Source: Bos javanicus
Lineage: Eukaryota > Chordata > Mammalia > Artiodactyla > Bovidae
NCBI RefSeq assembly: GCF_032452875.1
Contig: NC_083879.1
Span: forward strand, 86,499,572 to 86,563,571
Reading direction: 5' to 3'
DNA length: 64,000 nt
The notes beneath the pieces were generated by a model. That model searched no databases. It was not told the origin of the DNA and worked only from the letters and a program-made list of their open reading frames with translations. Below are positions 36,560 through 47,500 of the stretch, one piece after another. Numbering within the stretch: position 1 is the first letter of the stretch; the number at the start of each line of letters is the position of its first letter. Made by a program: the position numbers and the translations under genes.

Positions 36560-36673
36560 GGCGGGGCATGCCATGTGAAATGTGGGATCTCAGATCCCCA
36601 CCAGGGACTGGACCCGTGCTCCCTGCATTGGAAGCATGGAGTCTTAACCTCTGGACCTTGAGGGAAATCCCAA
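36560..36673 (-). mobile_element. CHR-type SINE fragment
   Basis: Antisense: reading the - strand gives gggatttccctcaaggtcca at the head, then gaggttaagactccatgc and a B-box-like ggtccagtccctggtgg. This matches the CHR layout seen at 23807. The 3' part is lost. Confidence 0.8.
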
Positions 36674-37333
36674 GGGTTTTCGAATCCTAAAGACAGTTAT
36701 GAGACCCAGACATGTAGGATCTCCAGTTTCAATTCTTAGTCGCTTAGTCCCAGTAACTAGGACTGACAACTGGATTTGTGAACGCTCCTCGAAGAAGGCT
36801 GGGGTATTCGCCACGTCTGCTTCCACAGTGATGGGGAAAGCAGCAGTCAGGCTGGAGCACACGCATGACTGGGAGTGCTGCTGGTTTAGAAGCATCTTTC
36901 AGGTTTCTTTACCCTGTTTCCCTGTTTGTCTCTCTCTAGTTAATGATGTCCTTTGGGGGAAAAAACCTGCAATTAAGCTCAGCTAACAGAGGTCCTACTC
37001 CATAGCGGTGTATTTCACAAGGAGTGGGTCTGGATAAATATATCTAGCACAATATTACATCTAAGCCCTGATTGCTTGATACTAGTCTATATAAGCAATT
37101 TTTTCTCTTTTTTGTAAAGTGATCTGTACTCAAACCACTGTGTGTTTTGTAGAATATATTGATTTTTGCCAAACTTATTCCTTAAAGCAATACTAGGTTC
37201 TTTATCTGAATTCAAAAGACTTATACAAAACAGAGCCTGCAAATGGAGGTGGTCTTCTAGGCCAGTCTTTGCCTGGAGATGCTCATAGCCAAGCATCTAT
37301 GCCAGACAGCCGAGAGACAGGGTCTCATTGCAA

Positions 37334-37357
37334 GTGTGTGTGTGTGTGTGTGTGTGT
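37334..37357. repeat. (TG)n microsatellite
   Basis: About 12 TG units immediately beside the tail end of the antisense SINE that follows, so it probably grew from the SINE's 3' simple tail (CA on the SINE strand). Confidence 0.95.
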
Positions 37358-37578
37358 TTTAGTTATTCAGTTGTGTCAGACTCTCTGTGACCCCATGGAC
37401 TATAGCCCACCAGGCTCCTCTGTCCATGGGATTCTCCATGAATACTGGAGAATACACTCCAGAATACTGGAGTGGGTATCCAGTCCCTTCTCCAGGGGAT
37501 CTTCCCTACCCAGAGATCGAACCCAGGTCTTCTGCATTGCAGGTGGATTCTTTACCAGCTGAGCCACCAGGAAAGCCC
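37358..37578 (-). mobile_element. Bov-tA SINE with internal duplication
   Basis: Antisense SINE from agttattcagttgtgtcag to the head gagccaccaggaaagccc. The body carries a short internal repeat, gaatactggagaatacactc then cagaatactggagtggg, between 37439 and 37476. Confidence 0.92.
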
Positions 37579-37677
37579 TTATTGTATGTAGAAACATGTA
37601 AATAATTGGATTTCCTGTAAGAGCAACATTAAAACATCTTCCTCTCAGAAGACGTAGACCATGTAGAGACAAGGAAA

Positions 37678-39172
37678 ATGAATGGACGGATGGGTGGACG
37701 GATGGGTGGATGGGTGGATGGGTGGATGGGTGGATTGATGGGTGGATGGGTGGATGGATGGGTGGACAGATGGGTGAATGGGTGGATGGGTGGATGGGTG
37801 GATGGATGGGTGGATGGATGGGTGAATGGATGGGTGGACGGATGGGTGGATGGGTGGATGGATGGGTGGATGGGTGGATGGGTGGATGGATGGGTAAATG
37901 GATGGGTGAATGGATGGGTGGATGGATGGGTGGATGAATGGGTGAATGGATGGGTGAATGGATGGGTGGATGGATGGGTGGATGGATGGGTGGATGGATG
38001 GGTGGATGGATGGGTGGATGGGTGGATGGGTGGATGGGTGGACGGATGGGTGGATGGGTGGATGGATGGGTGGATGGGTGGACGGATGGGTGGATGGGTA
38101 GATGGGTGGATGGGTGGATGGGTGGATGGATGGGTGGATGGGTGGACGGATGGGTGGATGGGTGGATGGATGGGTGAATGGATGGGTGAATGGATGGGTG
38201 GATGGATGGGTGGGTGAATGGGTGAATGGATGGGTGAATGGATGGGTGGATGGATGGGTGGATGGGTGGATGGGTGGATTGATGGGTGGATGGGTGGATG
38301 GGTGGATTGATGGGTGGATAGGTGGATGGATGGGTGGACGGGTGGATGGATGGGTGAATGGATGGGTGGATGGATGGGTGGATGGGTGGATGGGTGGATT
38401 GATGGGTGGATGGGTGGATGGGTGGATTGATGGGTGGATAGGTGGATGGATGGGTGGACGGGTGGATGGATGGGTGAATGGATGGGTGGATGGATGGGTG
38501 GATGGGTGGATGGGTGGATTGATGGGTGGATGGGTGGATGGATGGGTGGACAGATGGGTGAATGGGTGAATGGGTGGATGGGTGGACAGGTGGATGGATG
38601 GGTGGATGGATGGGTGGATGGGTGGATGGATGGGTGGATTGGTGGATGGGTGAATGAATGGGTGAATGGATGGGTGAATGGATGGGTGAATGGATGGGTG
38701 GATGGATGGGTGGATGGATGGGTGGATGGGTGGATGGGTGGACGGATGGGTGGACGGGTGGATGGATGGGTGGATGGATGGGTGAATGGATGGGTGGATG
38801 GATGGGTGGATGGGTGGACGGATGGGTGGATGGGTGGATGGATGGGTGAATGGATGGGTGGATGGATGGGAGGATGGGTGGACGGGTGGACGGATGGGTG
38901 GATGGGTGCATGGATGGGTGGATGGATGGGTGAATGGGTGGATGGGTTGACGGGTGGATGGATGGGTGGATGGATGGGTGGATGGGTGGACGGGGGGGTG
39001 GATGGGTGGATGGGTGGGTTGGTGGGTGGATGGCTGATTGGTGGGTGGATGGGTGGATGATTGGATGGTTGGATGGATGGACGGATGGATGAGTGAATGG
39101 ATGGGTGGATGGGTGGACGGACAGATGGGTGGATGCATGGGTGGATGGGTGGATGGGTGGACAGACGGATGT
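37678..39172. repeat. TGGA/TGGG-type satellite, about 1.5 kb
   Basis: Long tandem array of tggatggatggg and tggatgggtgga words with variant tetramers (tgaatgga, tggacgga, tggattga). A higher-order block of about 120 bp repeats nearly identically at 38220-38340, 38340-38460 and 38460-38525 (each containing gggtggattgatggg and ggataggtggatgg). The open frames of up to 503 codons on the - strand (His/Pro/Ser/Ile/Thr) are a repeat by-product. Confidence 0.98.
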
Positions 39173-39298
39173 AGAGGTGTTCTCAGGGGTCTCGTTACTC
39201 AGACAAAGCCCCCCTGCCGCTTTCTCAGCATCTCACTTTTGTCACCCACCTTAGAATTCCTGGAGGGGAGCCCTGTGAATTCAGAGCTATTACAGCCC

Positions 39299-39341
39299 AC
39301 TGGGGTCAGACTGGGGTCAGACTGGGGTCAGACTGGGGTCC
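39299..39341. repeat. Short 11-bp tandem repeat, four copies
   Basis: ctggggtcaga occurs four times in a row, the last one incomplete. Confidence 0.9.
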
Positions 39342-40879
39342 CTAAGCACAGTGCCCAGCACTGCTGCTGGGCGGCACAGGGCTGTTCTGCTTGGACTCGC
39401 TTCCCATGGACCCTTCCCAGGGGAAAGCGTCCCCAGAAGGAAGGCCCACTGGCCCGCATGACTTCCACGTGAGACCAGGTCCCTCCCGACCTTTACAGCA
39501 TCGGCGTAACCAGTCTCTACAGTTAATCTGTGAAGCATCCGAACAGTGACTGGCACAGTTCATCTTTCCCAACAAGTCTATTTAAAGCTTTCTGAAGACA
39601 AAAGTAAGAAGACAATGGCACAGATTGCGGAGCCCAGAGAGAGAGAGAGAGAGCGGGAGAAGGCACGATGGAGCGCAGGCAGCTGGGCAGCGTTGCGGCC
39701 CTTGGGCTGGCGGCACGGCGCCTGAGCGCACCCACGTGGCTGAGTCAGCGCCACACGCCGGCAGAAGGCTGTGTCTGCAGGGAGCGGAGGTGCCCACGGC
39801 GCTCCTGCAGCCACAGTGCTCTCGTTCTCTCGCTTGGAAGAGTTTACAGTGTAAGAGCCAGCCTCACCCCCACTTTAAAACAACCGATTATATGGCCTTT
39901 GCCAAACTTCGGGTCCACTGGCTATTTCACAAGTGAAAACAACTGCGAACGTGCTTTGAAAATGATCTCAGGACTTGCTGTGACCAGGGTCGCCCCCCGC
40001 CCAGACCCCAGGAGGGTGGCATGAGCCAGAGATAAATGACCCAGCCCCTTGGGAATGGCCGTCCCTGTGGGACCAGCCTGTACGTGGCTAAGCTGGGGAG
40101 GAAGTCAGCCCTGTGACTGGAGCTGACCTCTTGACCATGGCTGCTCTGAAGCATAACCCCGCGGGACACAGGCCCCACATTTCACAGAGAGCCTGCATGG
40201 CCTCCTATGGCGTGGACGTTGGAGCAGATGTCCTTTTCCCTGTTCTTCCCGCTAGGTACCACGAAAAGGCTGGACATCACAGACGAGGCAACCGCAGGAA
40301 GCCTCTGGAACGAGCAGACAACTCAGACACTCGAGGACCTGAGGACCAGCCTGGCCAGGAGCCCCTAGATCTGCGGTTTGGCCCAGGGCTCCCACCAGGC
40401 ACCAGAGAAAGCGGCCAGCCTGGAAACACCCAAAGATCCGAACGCAAAGGCCTGCTGTCCAGCCTAAGGACCGAGAGATGGGTCGGCTCCCCAAGGTCAG
40501 CAGTGTCTCCACAGTAAGGCTCCTCTCTAGCCAAACAGCACAGAAGACATGTGGACCTGCCCCGAGCCCACCAGCAGAAGGTGGCCTACACCACCATGGA
40601 GCTGAAGACAAGGCGGCCGGTGCACCTCTGGGGTCAGGGTGGAGCAGGCTGAGAGCGGAACCCAGGCTTCCACCCCGGCTGACGGTAATAAACACCCCAG
40701 CCTGGGGGCAGCGGCCTGCCTGCTACGGACAGGTTTCAGAGATCCACGTCTTATAAGGTGATCCGCACGCCATCCACATTTCCGTAGACGACCGACCATC
40801 TGCCACACCAAGAAGCAGGAAAGCGACAAGTGGAACAAGAGCAGGAGCCCAGCAGATGCCAGCCCTGAAATGCCAAGCG
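39342..40879. other. Unique or old-repeat sequence, nothing recognised
   Basis: About 1.5 kb with a short GA run at 39640-39652. The + strand frame 40113-40517 is unrecognised. Part of 40250-40880 may be a degraded L1 5' region because it runs straight into L1-like text at 40880, but I cannot place it. Confidence 0.4.
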
Positions 40880-41235
40880 TGAGGAGTCTCTGAAGAGGAT
40901 GTGGAACCAGCGATGGCAAAAATGCTTCAACAAGCATTTACAAACGCAGTGGAAACAAATGGAAAATAGAAAGTCTCAACAAAGACAGAGAAGGTTTCGG
41001 CAAACAAAGAGAAAATACAAGGCCGAAGCATTCAGACATTTCAGAATTAACAAACACTGCATCTGAGAGAATTTAAAACTCAAGATGGGCTCAACAGCAG
41101 AATGGAGAAAAGAGAAAACAATCAGTGACAAAAAGAGAAAACTATGGAAATTTCTCAGTATGACTGGCCATCTTAGCAAGCTAATGAAGGGGCACTCAGT
41201 CATATCAATCCAGGCAGAAAAACACATTTAACAAG
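40880..41235 (+). mobile_element. Old L1 fragment, 5' UTR/ORF1-like
   Basis: Sense text similar to the start of mammalian L1 ORF1 (gggctcaacagcagaatgga near 41087, and aatcagtgacaaaaagagaa near 41120). A-rich and diverged, with no intact frame. Confidence 0.5.
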
Positions 41236-41329
41236 TCTCCTCAAATCGGTGTACAGGTGTCACACAAATTCCACCAAAATATCTTGCAGATATAGAGCAG
41301 ACCATCCTAAGATACACTCGTGTGTGTGC

Positions 41330-41615
41330 ACTCAGGCACTGCAGTCATGTCCAGCTCTTTGGGACTCCGTGGACTGCAGCACTCCGGGCCTCCCTGTCCT
41401 TCACCATCTCCAGGAGCTTGTTCAAGCCCGTGTTCATCACCGTGAGTGGGTGATGCCATCCAACCATCTCATCCCCTTCTCCTCCTGCCTTCAATCTTTC
41501 CCAGCATCAGGGTCTTTTCTGAGTCAGTTCTTCACATCAGGTGGCCACAGTATTAGAGCTTCAGCTTCAGCATCAGTCCTTCTAGTGAATATTCAGGTTT
41601 GAGTTCTGGGATGGA
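41330..41615 (-). mobile_element. BovB 3' fragment
   Basis: Antisense BovB end, from cactgcagtcatgtccagct through tctcctcctgccttcaatct and ttcacatcaggtggccac to the truncation near gggatggactg. Diverged from the consensus, with no coding capacity. Confidence 0.9.
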
Positions 41616-42040
41616 CTGTTAGAAGTTAATCTAACCTGTCTTCTCCGGGAAGCCCATAGGTATTTATATAGAGATTTATTTTAAGGAACTGACTCACAAC
41701 TGTGATGGCAGGGCAGGCGAGCAAGCTGGAAACCCAGGGATGAGCTGGTGCTGCCTTCCGTCTGCAGAGTCCCTCCTGCCTGGGGAACTTCAGTCTTTTT
41801 TTTTTTTTTTTTTCTATCCAGGCCTTCAACTGATTGGACAAGGAGCACCCACAATCACCCAGTTTATTTTTTAGTTTCCTCTCATGCCTAGCATTTACTG
41901 AGCACCTAACACATGCCACAGACTCTTCCATGCACTTTCTCTCTGTATAGCTTTCCCTCCCAATTTGGAAAACAACGTGACATAAAACTTCACACTAGAA
42001 GCATGCTCAGGTGTGAGGTTCAGAGATATACAGTACAGTC
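41616..42040. other. Unassigned sequence with a poly-T run
   Basis: Contains a T-run at about 41796-41813, which may be the reversed poly(A) tail of an old retroelement, and the word gcatttactgagcacctaac (about 41890), reminiscent of old MIR-type repeats. The family is not settled. Confidence 0.35.
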
Positions 42041-42430
42041 ACGGGCCTGTCCAGTCATCACCCCCATCTATCCCCATAGCTCCTTTTTAGAAAAAAAGAC
42101 ATTTCTTTGAAGAGCAGAATATACTTAGAATTATTAGCTTCTAAAAAGCCCGTTACCGCCAACCTTTAACTCTGTAATTTCATATTTTATACAAATAAGT
42201 TAAACCGTTTAATGGGAACAGCCCCATAATTCTCTTTATCTTATGAAACAGAAAGTCTGTCCCCTTTAAACAGTCCCCATTCCACCCCTCCTCCACCCTT
42301 CTGCTTTCTATCTCTATGACCCTGACCACTTCAAGTATTTCATATAAGTGGAATTATACAGTATATGTCTTACTGTAACTGCAAAGCCCCCCACTTTAAA
42401 CATAAATCTCACTCTGAATAGCCTCACAGA
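42040..42430. mobile_element. Old L1M-type 3' region fragment
   Basis: Text such as tgctttctatctctatgacc and tttcatataagtggaattat (about 42302-42358) is typical of the old mammalian L1M 3' region. Orientation and subfamily not determined by eye. Confidence 0.55.
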
Positions 42431-43489
42431 AACATCCAGAATATTGTCCCATCCGTGCAGGCGGTGTGGCCCACTCAGCCTGGCACACGCAGGCGCCAAC
42501 CAGGGCTCTACAAGTCATGCAGGACAGGCAGGACGGGCTTCGAGGAGGGAAGGCAAGGACTACAGCCCAGGAAAGCGCGCCTCCCAGGAGCAGGAGGAGG
42601 AAACAGCTCCCCGGGGCCCCCGGGAGGCACGTGTTGCTGCGCTCACCTTCACCGTCGTCCCGGGACCCTGGCGGGGGCTTCCACCCCCAGAACCCGCAAG
42701 ATGACAGCTCTGGGTATTTGGAGCGAGTCTTCAGGACACCCCTGCCCCAGGCGGGGCTACCCACACCCTCACAGGGAGACGTCCAGAGCTTCCTGTGTGT
42801 GAGCCGGCTGGCTCTGCTTGGTCTGAGCTGCAAGTGGAGGCTAAACCTCGGGAAGGGAAACTGTCGGTTTCTGATCCGGTCCAGGCGGGGGCTGACCTGG
42901 ATGGTGACTGACAGCTTCACCTCCGGGGCTGGTTACTGCAGCCAAGCTTCCACCTCCTCGGTTTGCTGTGGGCGGTTCTTTCCCTCCAGACGGTCACCGC
43001 AGATGCTGGCTCCCCTGCTGCCTCTGGCTGCCACAGACAGCGGCTCAGACTGTGGGTCCTTCCATGGTGCTGTTTTCCCCTCGAGGATGCTGGTCCAAGA
43101 TCCTCAGACCACTGACTGGCCCGTGTAGGACACGAACCCACCATGCCACCTGCAAACGCGAGCTCTGTTCACGTTTAATAAGGCTACAGACGCTGCAACG
43201 TTCGCAGCATCCTCCAGGGCCACTCCTCAAGGTGGACTGCTGCCCGCACGTCCACACTAGCTCCCGGTATCCTCGAGAAAAACAGCCAGAGTCCTCCAGC
43301 AGGTGCGCCGTCTTTAGGCTCCGTCCCAGGCTTAGGGGGCACGGCTGTTGCGTGTCCAGGACCACCACCCTGTGGCTGGAGGACTGTCCACCTGGGCCCA
43401 CCCCGCCCTGGGGGAACCAGCCACCCCACTCTGACCCCAGACACGGGAGGTGGTCCAGGATTGCGATGTGGGATGGCTTAAGGCCCACG
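42431..43489. other. GC-rich unique sequence, nothing recognised
   Basis: Open frames exist on both strands (for example 42466-43128 +) but none has a recognisable domain or supported splice structure. Confidence 0.4.
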
Positions 43490-43690
43490 GGCTTCCCTGG
43501 AGGCTCAGTGACAGAGTCCACCGGCCAATGCAGAAGATGTGGGTTTAATCCCTGGGTCGGGAAGATCCCCTGGAGGAGGAAATGGCAGCCCACTCCAGTA
43601 TTCTCACCTGGAGAATCCCATGGACAGAAGAGCCTGGGGGGCTACAGTCCATGGGGTTGCAAAGCCGGACATGACTGTGCACACACAGGG
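43490..43690 (+). mobile_element. Bov-tA SINE
   Basis: Sense SINE: gcttccctggaggctcagtg head, gggtttaatccctgggtcgg B-box region, and the body ending cggacatgactgtgcacac. It lies about 460 bp upstream of the SPACA7 start codon. Confidence 0.93.
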
Positions 43691-44054
43691 CCCAGCTGAG
43701 CCCGAGTGAGGGCCTGCCATGGGGTCGTCTCACCAGTGCGAGTGGAGCGAGATTCCCGCAGGGGTGGAGAAGGGGGCTGGTGCTGCAGGGCTCTGGGGAC
43801 GTGGGGAGGCCTGGGCACCACCCCTGCTGCCCTGCCGGCTCCAGCTCGCGGCTCGGTGAGCCCCAGCCTCCTTCCAGCCACCTCTTTTGCCCGAAGCTGA
43901 ATTGCTAGGTTTTGCCAGGTCCCAGGGCCGACAGGCCTGAAGAAGGAGCTCACCAGGGGTGAGGAGAAGGGTCCCTGCTCCCCTCGGCCCCAGGGGACCC
44001 CCTCTTCCCCGTCACGACCCCCCACACGGGCAGGACCCGGCTCCTCTCCTGCCG

Positions 44055-44062
44055 TGATGTCA
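44055..44062 (+). promoter_or_regulatory. CRE-like word upstream of SPACA7
   Basis: TGATGTCA, one base from the cAMP-response element TGACGTCA, lies 91 bp before the SPACA7 ATG. Many spermatid genes use CREM-bound CRE-like sites close to their start. No TATA box is evident. An 8-bp match alone is weak support. Confidence 0.3.
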
Positions 44063-44152
44063 CACACCCTGGGCATTCCACTGTGTCCTGGAGACGGAGG
44101 CGGGAGAAGCTGAGGGGCCTTCAGGAGAGGGTCCTCCTTCTGCTGGAGGGGC

Positions 44153-44240
44153 ATGGCGGCCACCACAGGAGTGACCCTCCTGGTCCTGCTGCTCTACTGC
44201 GGGCAGGGAGCCGAGCTCCCGCCGATCAACGTGACCTCAG
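44153..44240 (+). CDS. SPACA7: SPACA7 coding exon 1 (signal peptide)
   Basis: ATG at 44153 sits in the context gggcATGg and opens a frame of 29 codons plus one base. The first 20 residues are a textbook signal peptide with core TLLVLLLY and probable cleavage after Gly-Gln-Gly-Ala. The donor is TCAG|gtacag at 44240/44241. The 5' UTR extends upstream to an unknown start. The first sequon (N26-V-T) lies just after the cleavage point. Confidence 0.85.
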
Positions 44241-44537
44241 GTACAGCCTCAGCGCAGTCGTGGCCGGGAGGAAACGGGGCCCCCGAGTGAGTCCGGGGGC
44301 AAGGGGTTCTCCCAGGCCCTTCCCCTGAGTGCCTCCCCAGATTTACCACTTATTCCTGGAGGATGGAGCAAGCTGCACAGCTATCCTATATTCCAAGAGT
44401 TTTTGGATGGGGGAGTAGCATGCATTATATACTTTAACTTTTACGATCGACATTTATAGCCTACCCAAAAGTAGAGGAGTCGTGGAAAGAAGCTCCATTC
44501 CCTGGCTTCAGTTGTACACATTTTGCCATCTTGTTTG

Positions 44538-44577
<40 letters not shown>

Positions 44578-47500
44578 ACTTTCGTGGTTATTGGAGTATT
44601 TTAGCATCGCCCAAAATGTCTTATGATTCCCTGCAAATGCGTCTTGCTAAGATAAGGGCATTTTTCTTTTACGCACCTTGAGCGTCACTGAAGCACTAAC
44701 AAAATGAAGAAAGCTCCCAGGCAGGGCCAATCCTGGCCCACGCCCAAACCTCCCCCCGGGTCTCAGAACGTGCTTTACAGGCGGCGGGTTCGAATCCCAC
44801 CCAGGCAAGCCTCGTTGGGCTCCGGCCGCTGCATCCCGACCCCTGGGTCGAGGAAGGCGACAGTGGACGCCGCCCTCCTGGGACCGGATCACTGCCCGAG
44901 GACTGCAGGGGGCGGGGTCCCCCGTGACCCCACTTTTCTGCCGGGAGACCTGAGCCCAGGCCCCCTCCCACCCTCCTCAGAGGGACGAGCCCAAGGAACG
45001 AGGCCCTGCCAGGCCCCCTGCACGGTGCCCAGTGGACGAGCAGCCCTGGAGGTCCCCACAGGGCTCGAGCAGCTCTACCAAGAAGGACACGGCCTCAGCC
45101 CGGCCCCAAGTGACCAGGGAGGCCCAGCCCACTCCGGGTCTGGCGGGAGGGCAGGGGGTCCCCTGCCTGACCTTGCCGTGAAGAAGCTGGTGTTTCTAGC
45201 GATCTTTCCTCAGGACACTGAGTTTTGAGGCGCCTGCAAGGAGGCATCCTCTGGGTGCTGGGGCACGGGGTCTGTGACGGGCAGCGATGGGGGCTCACCC
45301 CGCGCTGGCTCCCCGCTGCCACGGCTTTTGTGGCTCCCCGCCCCTGGCGCCCGCGGGAACGGCTCCCACCAGGACTGACCCAAGTCTCCCGACGCAGCCC
45401 TAAGCCTGTCTGGCTCCTCGTCCCGACAGAGCGTCCATAGCAAGCCCGAGGGCAGCTCAGGGCCGGTCCCGGGCCGTGTTCTCTGCTCCAGCCTTCAGCC
45501 TCGGCGGACATTGGGCTGGCCTGACCCCGAGGGCAGCTCAGGGCCGGTCCCGGGCCGTGGTCTCTGCTCTAGCCTCAAGCCTTGGCGGACACTGGGCTGG
45601 CCTGACCCCGAGGGCAGCTCAGGGCTGGTCCCGGGCTGTGGTCTCTGCTCTAGCCTCAAGCCTTGGCGGACACTGGGCTGGCCTGACCCTGAGAGAGCTC
45701 AGGGCCGGTCCTGGGCACAGTCTCTGTTCCAACCTCCAGCCTCGGCGGACACCGGGCTGGCCTGACCCAGAGGTCAGGAAGGGGGTGGCCCTGGCCCCGG
45801 GAGGGCAGAGGTCACTGTCCTGCTTTCCCCGGGTGGAGCAGAGCACACCCGCAGCGCTCCACGGCGAGCCCGTGCCAGGGCCAGGATGCGCACGTTCAAA
45901 CACGGAGCAAGCAGCGTCGTCCCTGCGTGGGCACAGGGCACAGGGCACAGGGCACAGGGCACAGGGCCTGCGGACCCTGGACGGCGGGAGGAGACGCAGG
46001 CGGACAGGCAGCCACACTTGACGGGCCAGGCAGGCGTCACAAACATCAATATTTCTCTGCACACGCGCACGGCGGGCTTGCACAATGGCCCCATTATAAT
46101 TAGGGACAGACGCGAAATGAGAAGAATATTTTTAACAAAGCGCTCGCAGGAGCAGCTGTGCCCATCCGTAATGACTCGCTAACGTCGCCTCCGAAGAGGA
46201 CTGTACTTTTGTTTGCGGCGCTGACGGAGGTCAGCACACTGGGAAGCGATTGTCATCACAGCACAGACCTTTCTGTGCAGTTTCCCTGCATTGTTCTGAG
46301 CCCGCGTGTGCGCAGATGAGCGATTGCTATGCAGATTGTCCATCATTAAAACCATTTCAAAATCAGCGTCGTCATTGGTTTAGTGCTGGAACTTGAACGC
46401 CTGCAGACACCACCTGAGCGCTCTGTGTGAAGCAACGGGAAGGTGGCCTTGCCTGGGGTCCAGGGGGCAGCTGTCTTCTCTCTGGTCTCCCAGGGTCCTG
46501 GGGGCGGCCATCTGCTCTCTGGTCTCCTTGGGGTCCTGGGGGTCCTGGGGGGTGGCCTCTGCTCTCTGGTCTCCTGGGGGTCCCTGGGGGTCCTGGGGGC
46601 GGCTGTCTGCTCTCTCATCTACCCGGGGTCCTGGGGGGGCAGCCGTCTGCTCTCTGGTCTCCTTGGGGTCACCAGGGGTCCTGGGGGTGACCGTCTGCTC
46701 TCTGGCCCCCCTGGGGCTGAAGGACAGGGCTGATCTTGACCTTGAGTGGAGGACGTGGACCCCGACACCAGCTCTGAGAAGAGTGGGAGGCGCCCTGGGG
46801 GTGCAGTGGGGACCAGTGCTCAGGGTCTCTGCACCCTGCCCGGCCCCGCATGGCTGATTCAGGTCAGCGAGGCCGGGAAGGTGGAGCCAGGGGTCTAGGG
46901 CCCCACGGAGGACTGGCTTCCAGAGGCCAGCCCCAGGGGACCGAGCCCCCCAACGGGATTGCTGTTTATAGACGAGGAGCCGCAGAGGCTGGACTCTCAG
47001 ATCCCCAAGCAGAGGGGCAGAGGGCAGGCGGCCGTGCCCGTCTCCCTTCCTCCACGTCACGTCCTCAGCCCCAGACAGGCTCGCGGCTAGAACCTGTCAT
47101 CGGGGAGGAGAGTGTGGTTTTCACAGAAGGATGCACATGCCCCTTCTTACCCTCCCCGAGGGCGGTGCCAGTGAGCCTGCCCAGGAGCGGGGTTGGTTCC
47201 CAGAGCAGGGCCACCTGTCATCACCCTCCAACCTCCTTCCAGACGAGCCGTGAGTCCCCAGATCCTGTGCAGGGCTTCCCCCCATCGAGCAGGCTGGTGG
47301 GCCCACAAAACCAAACCTATTTGGAGAGAAGTTGGTGCCAGTTCGAGGAACATTGTTAACCTACGAGGCTCCTTATTCCCCCACCTCAGGTTCAACCACT
47401 GCAACGAACAATACACAAGTTCAGGAGGATATGCCTGGAGTATCTGGTAAGGAAACTCCTCCTCCCAAACACGGCCGTCTGGGCGGGGCGGGGGGCTGGG

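Noticed and set aside
37400..39138. Open frames of about 500 codons on the - strand (His/Pro/Ser/Ile/Thr)
   Set aside because: By-product of the TGGA satellite; several frames are open on both strands.
40113..40517. 134-codon + strand frame as a gene
   Set aside because: No known domain or splice context; it probably lies in or next to an old degraded L1 5' region.
44083..44328. 81-codon frame overlapping SPACA7 exon 1
   Set aside because: It starts from GTG, is in another frame, reads into intron 1 and has no signal peptide; the ATG at 44153 gives the signal peptide and the consistent splice phase.
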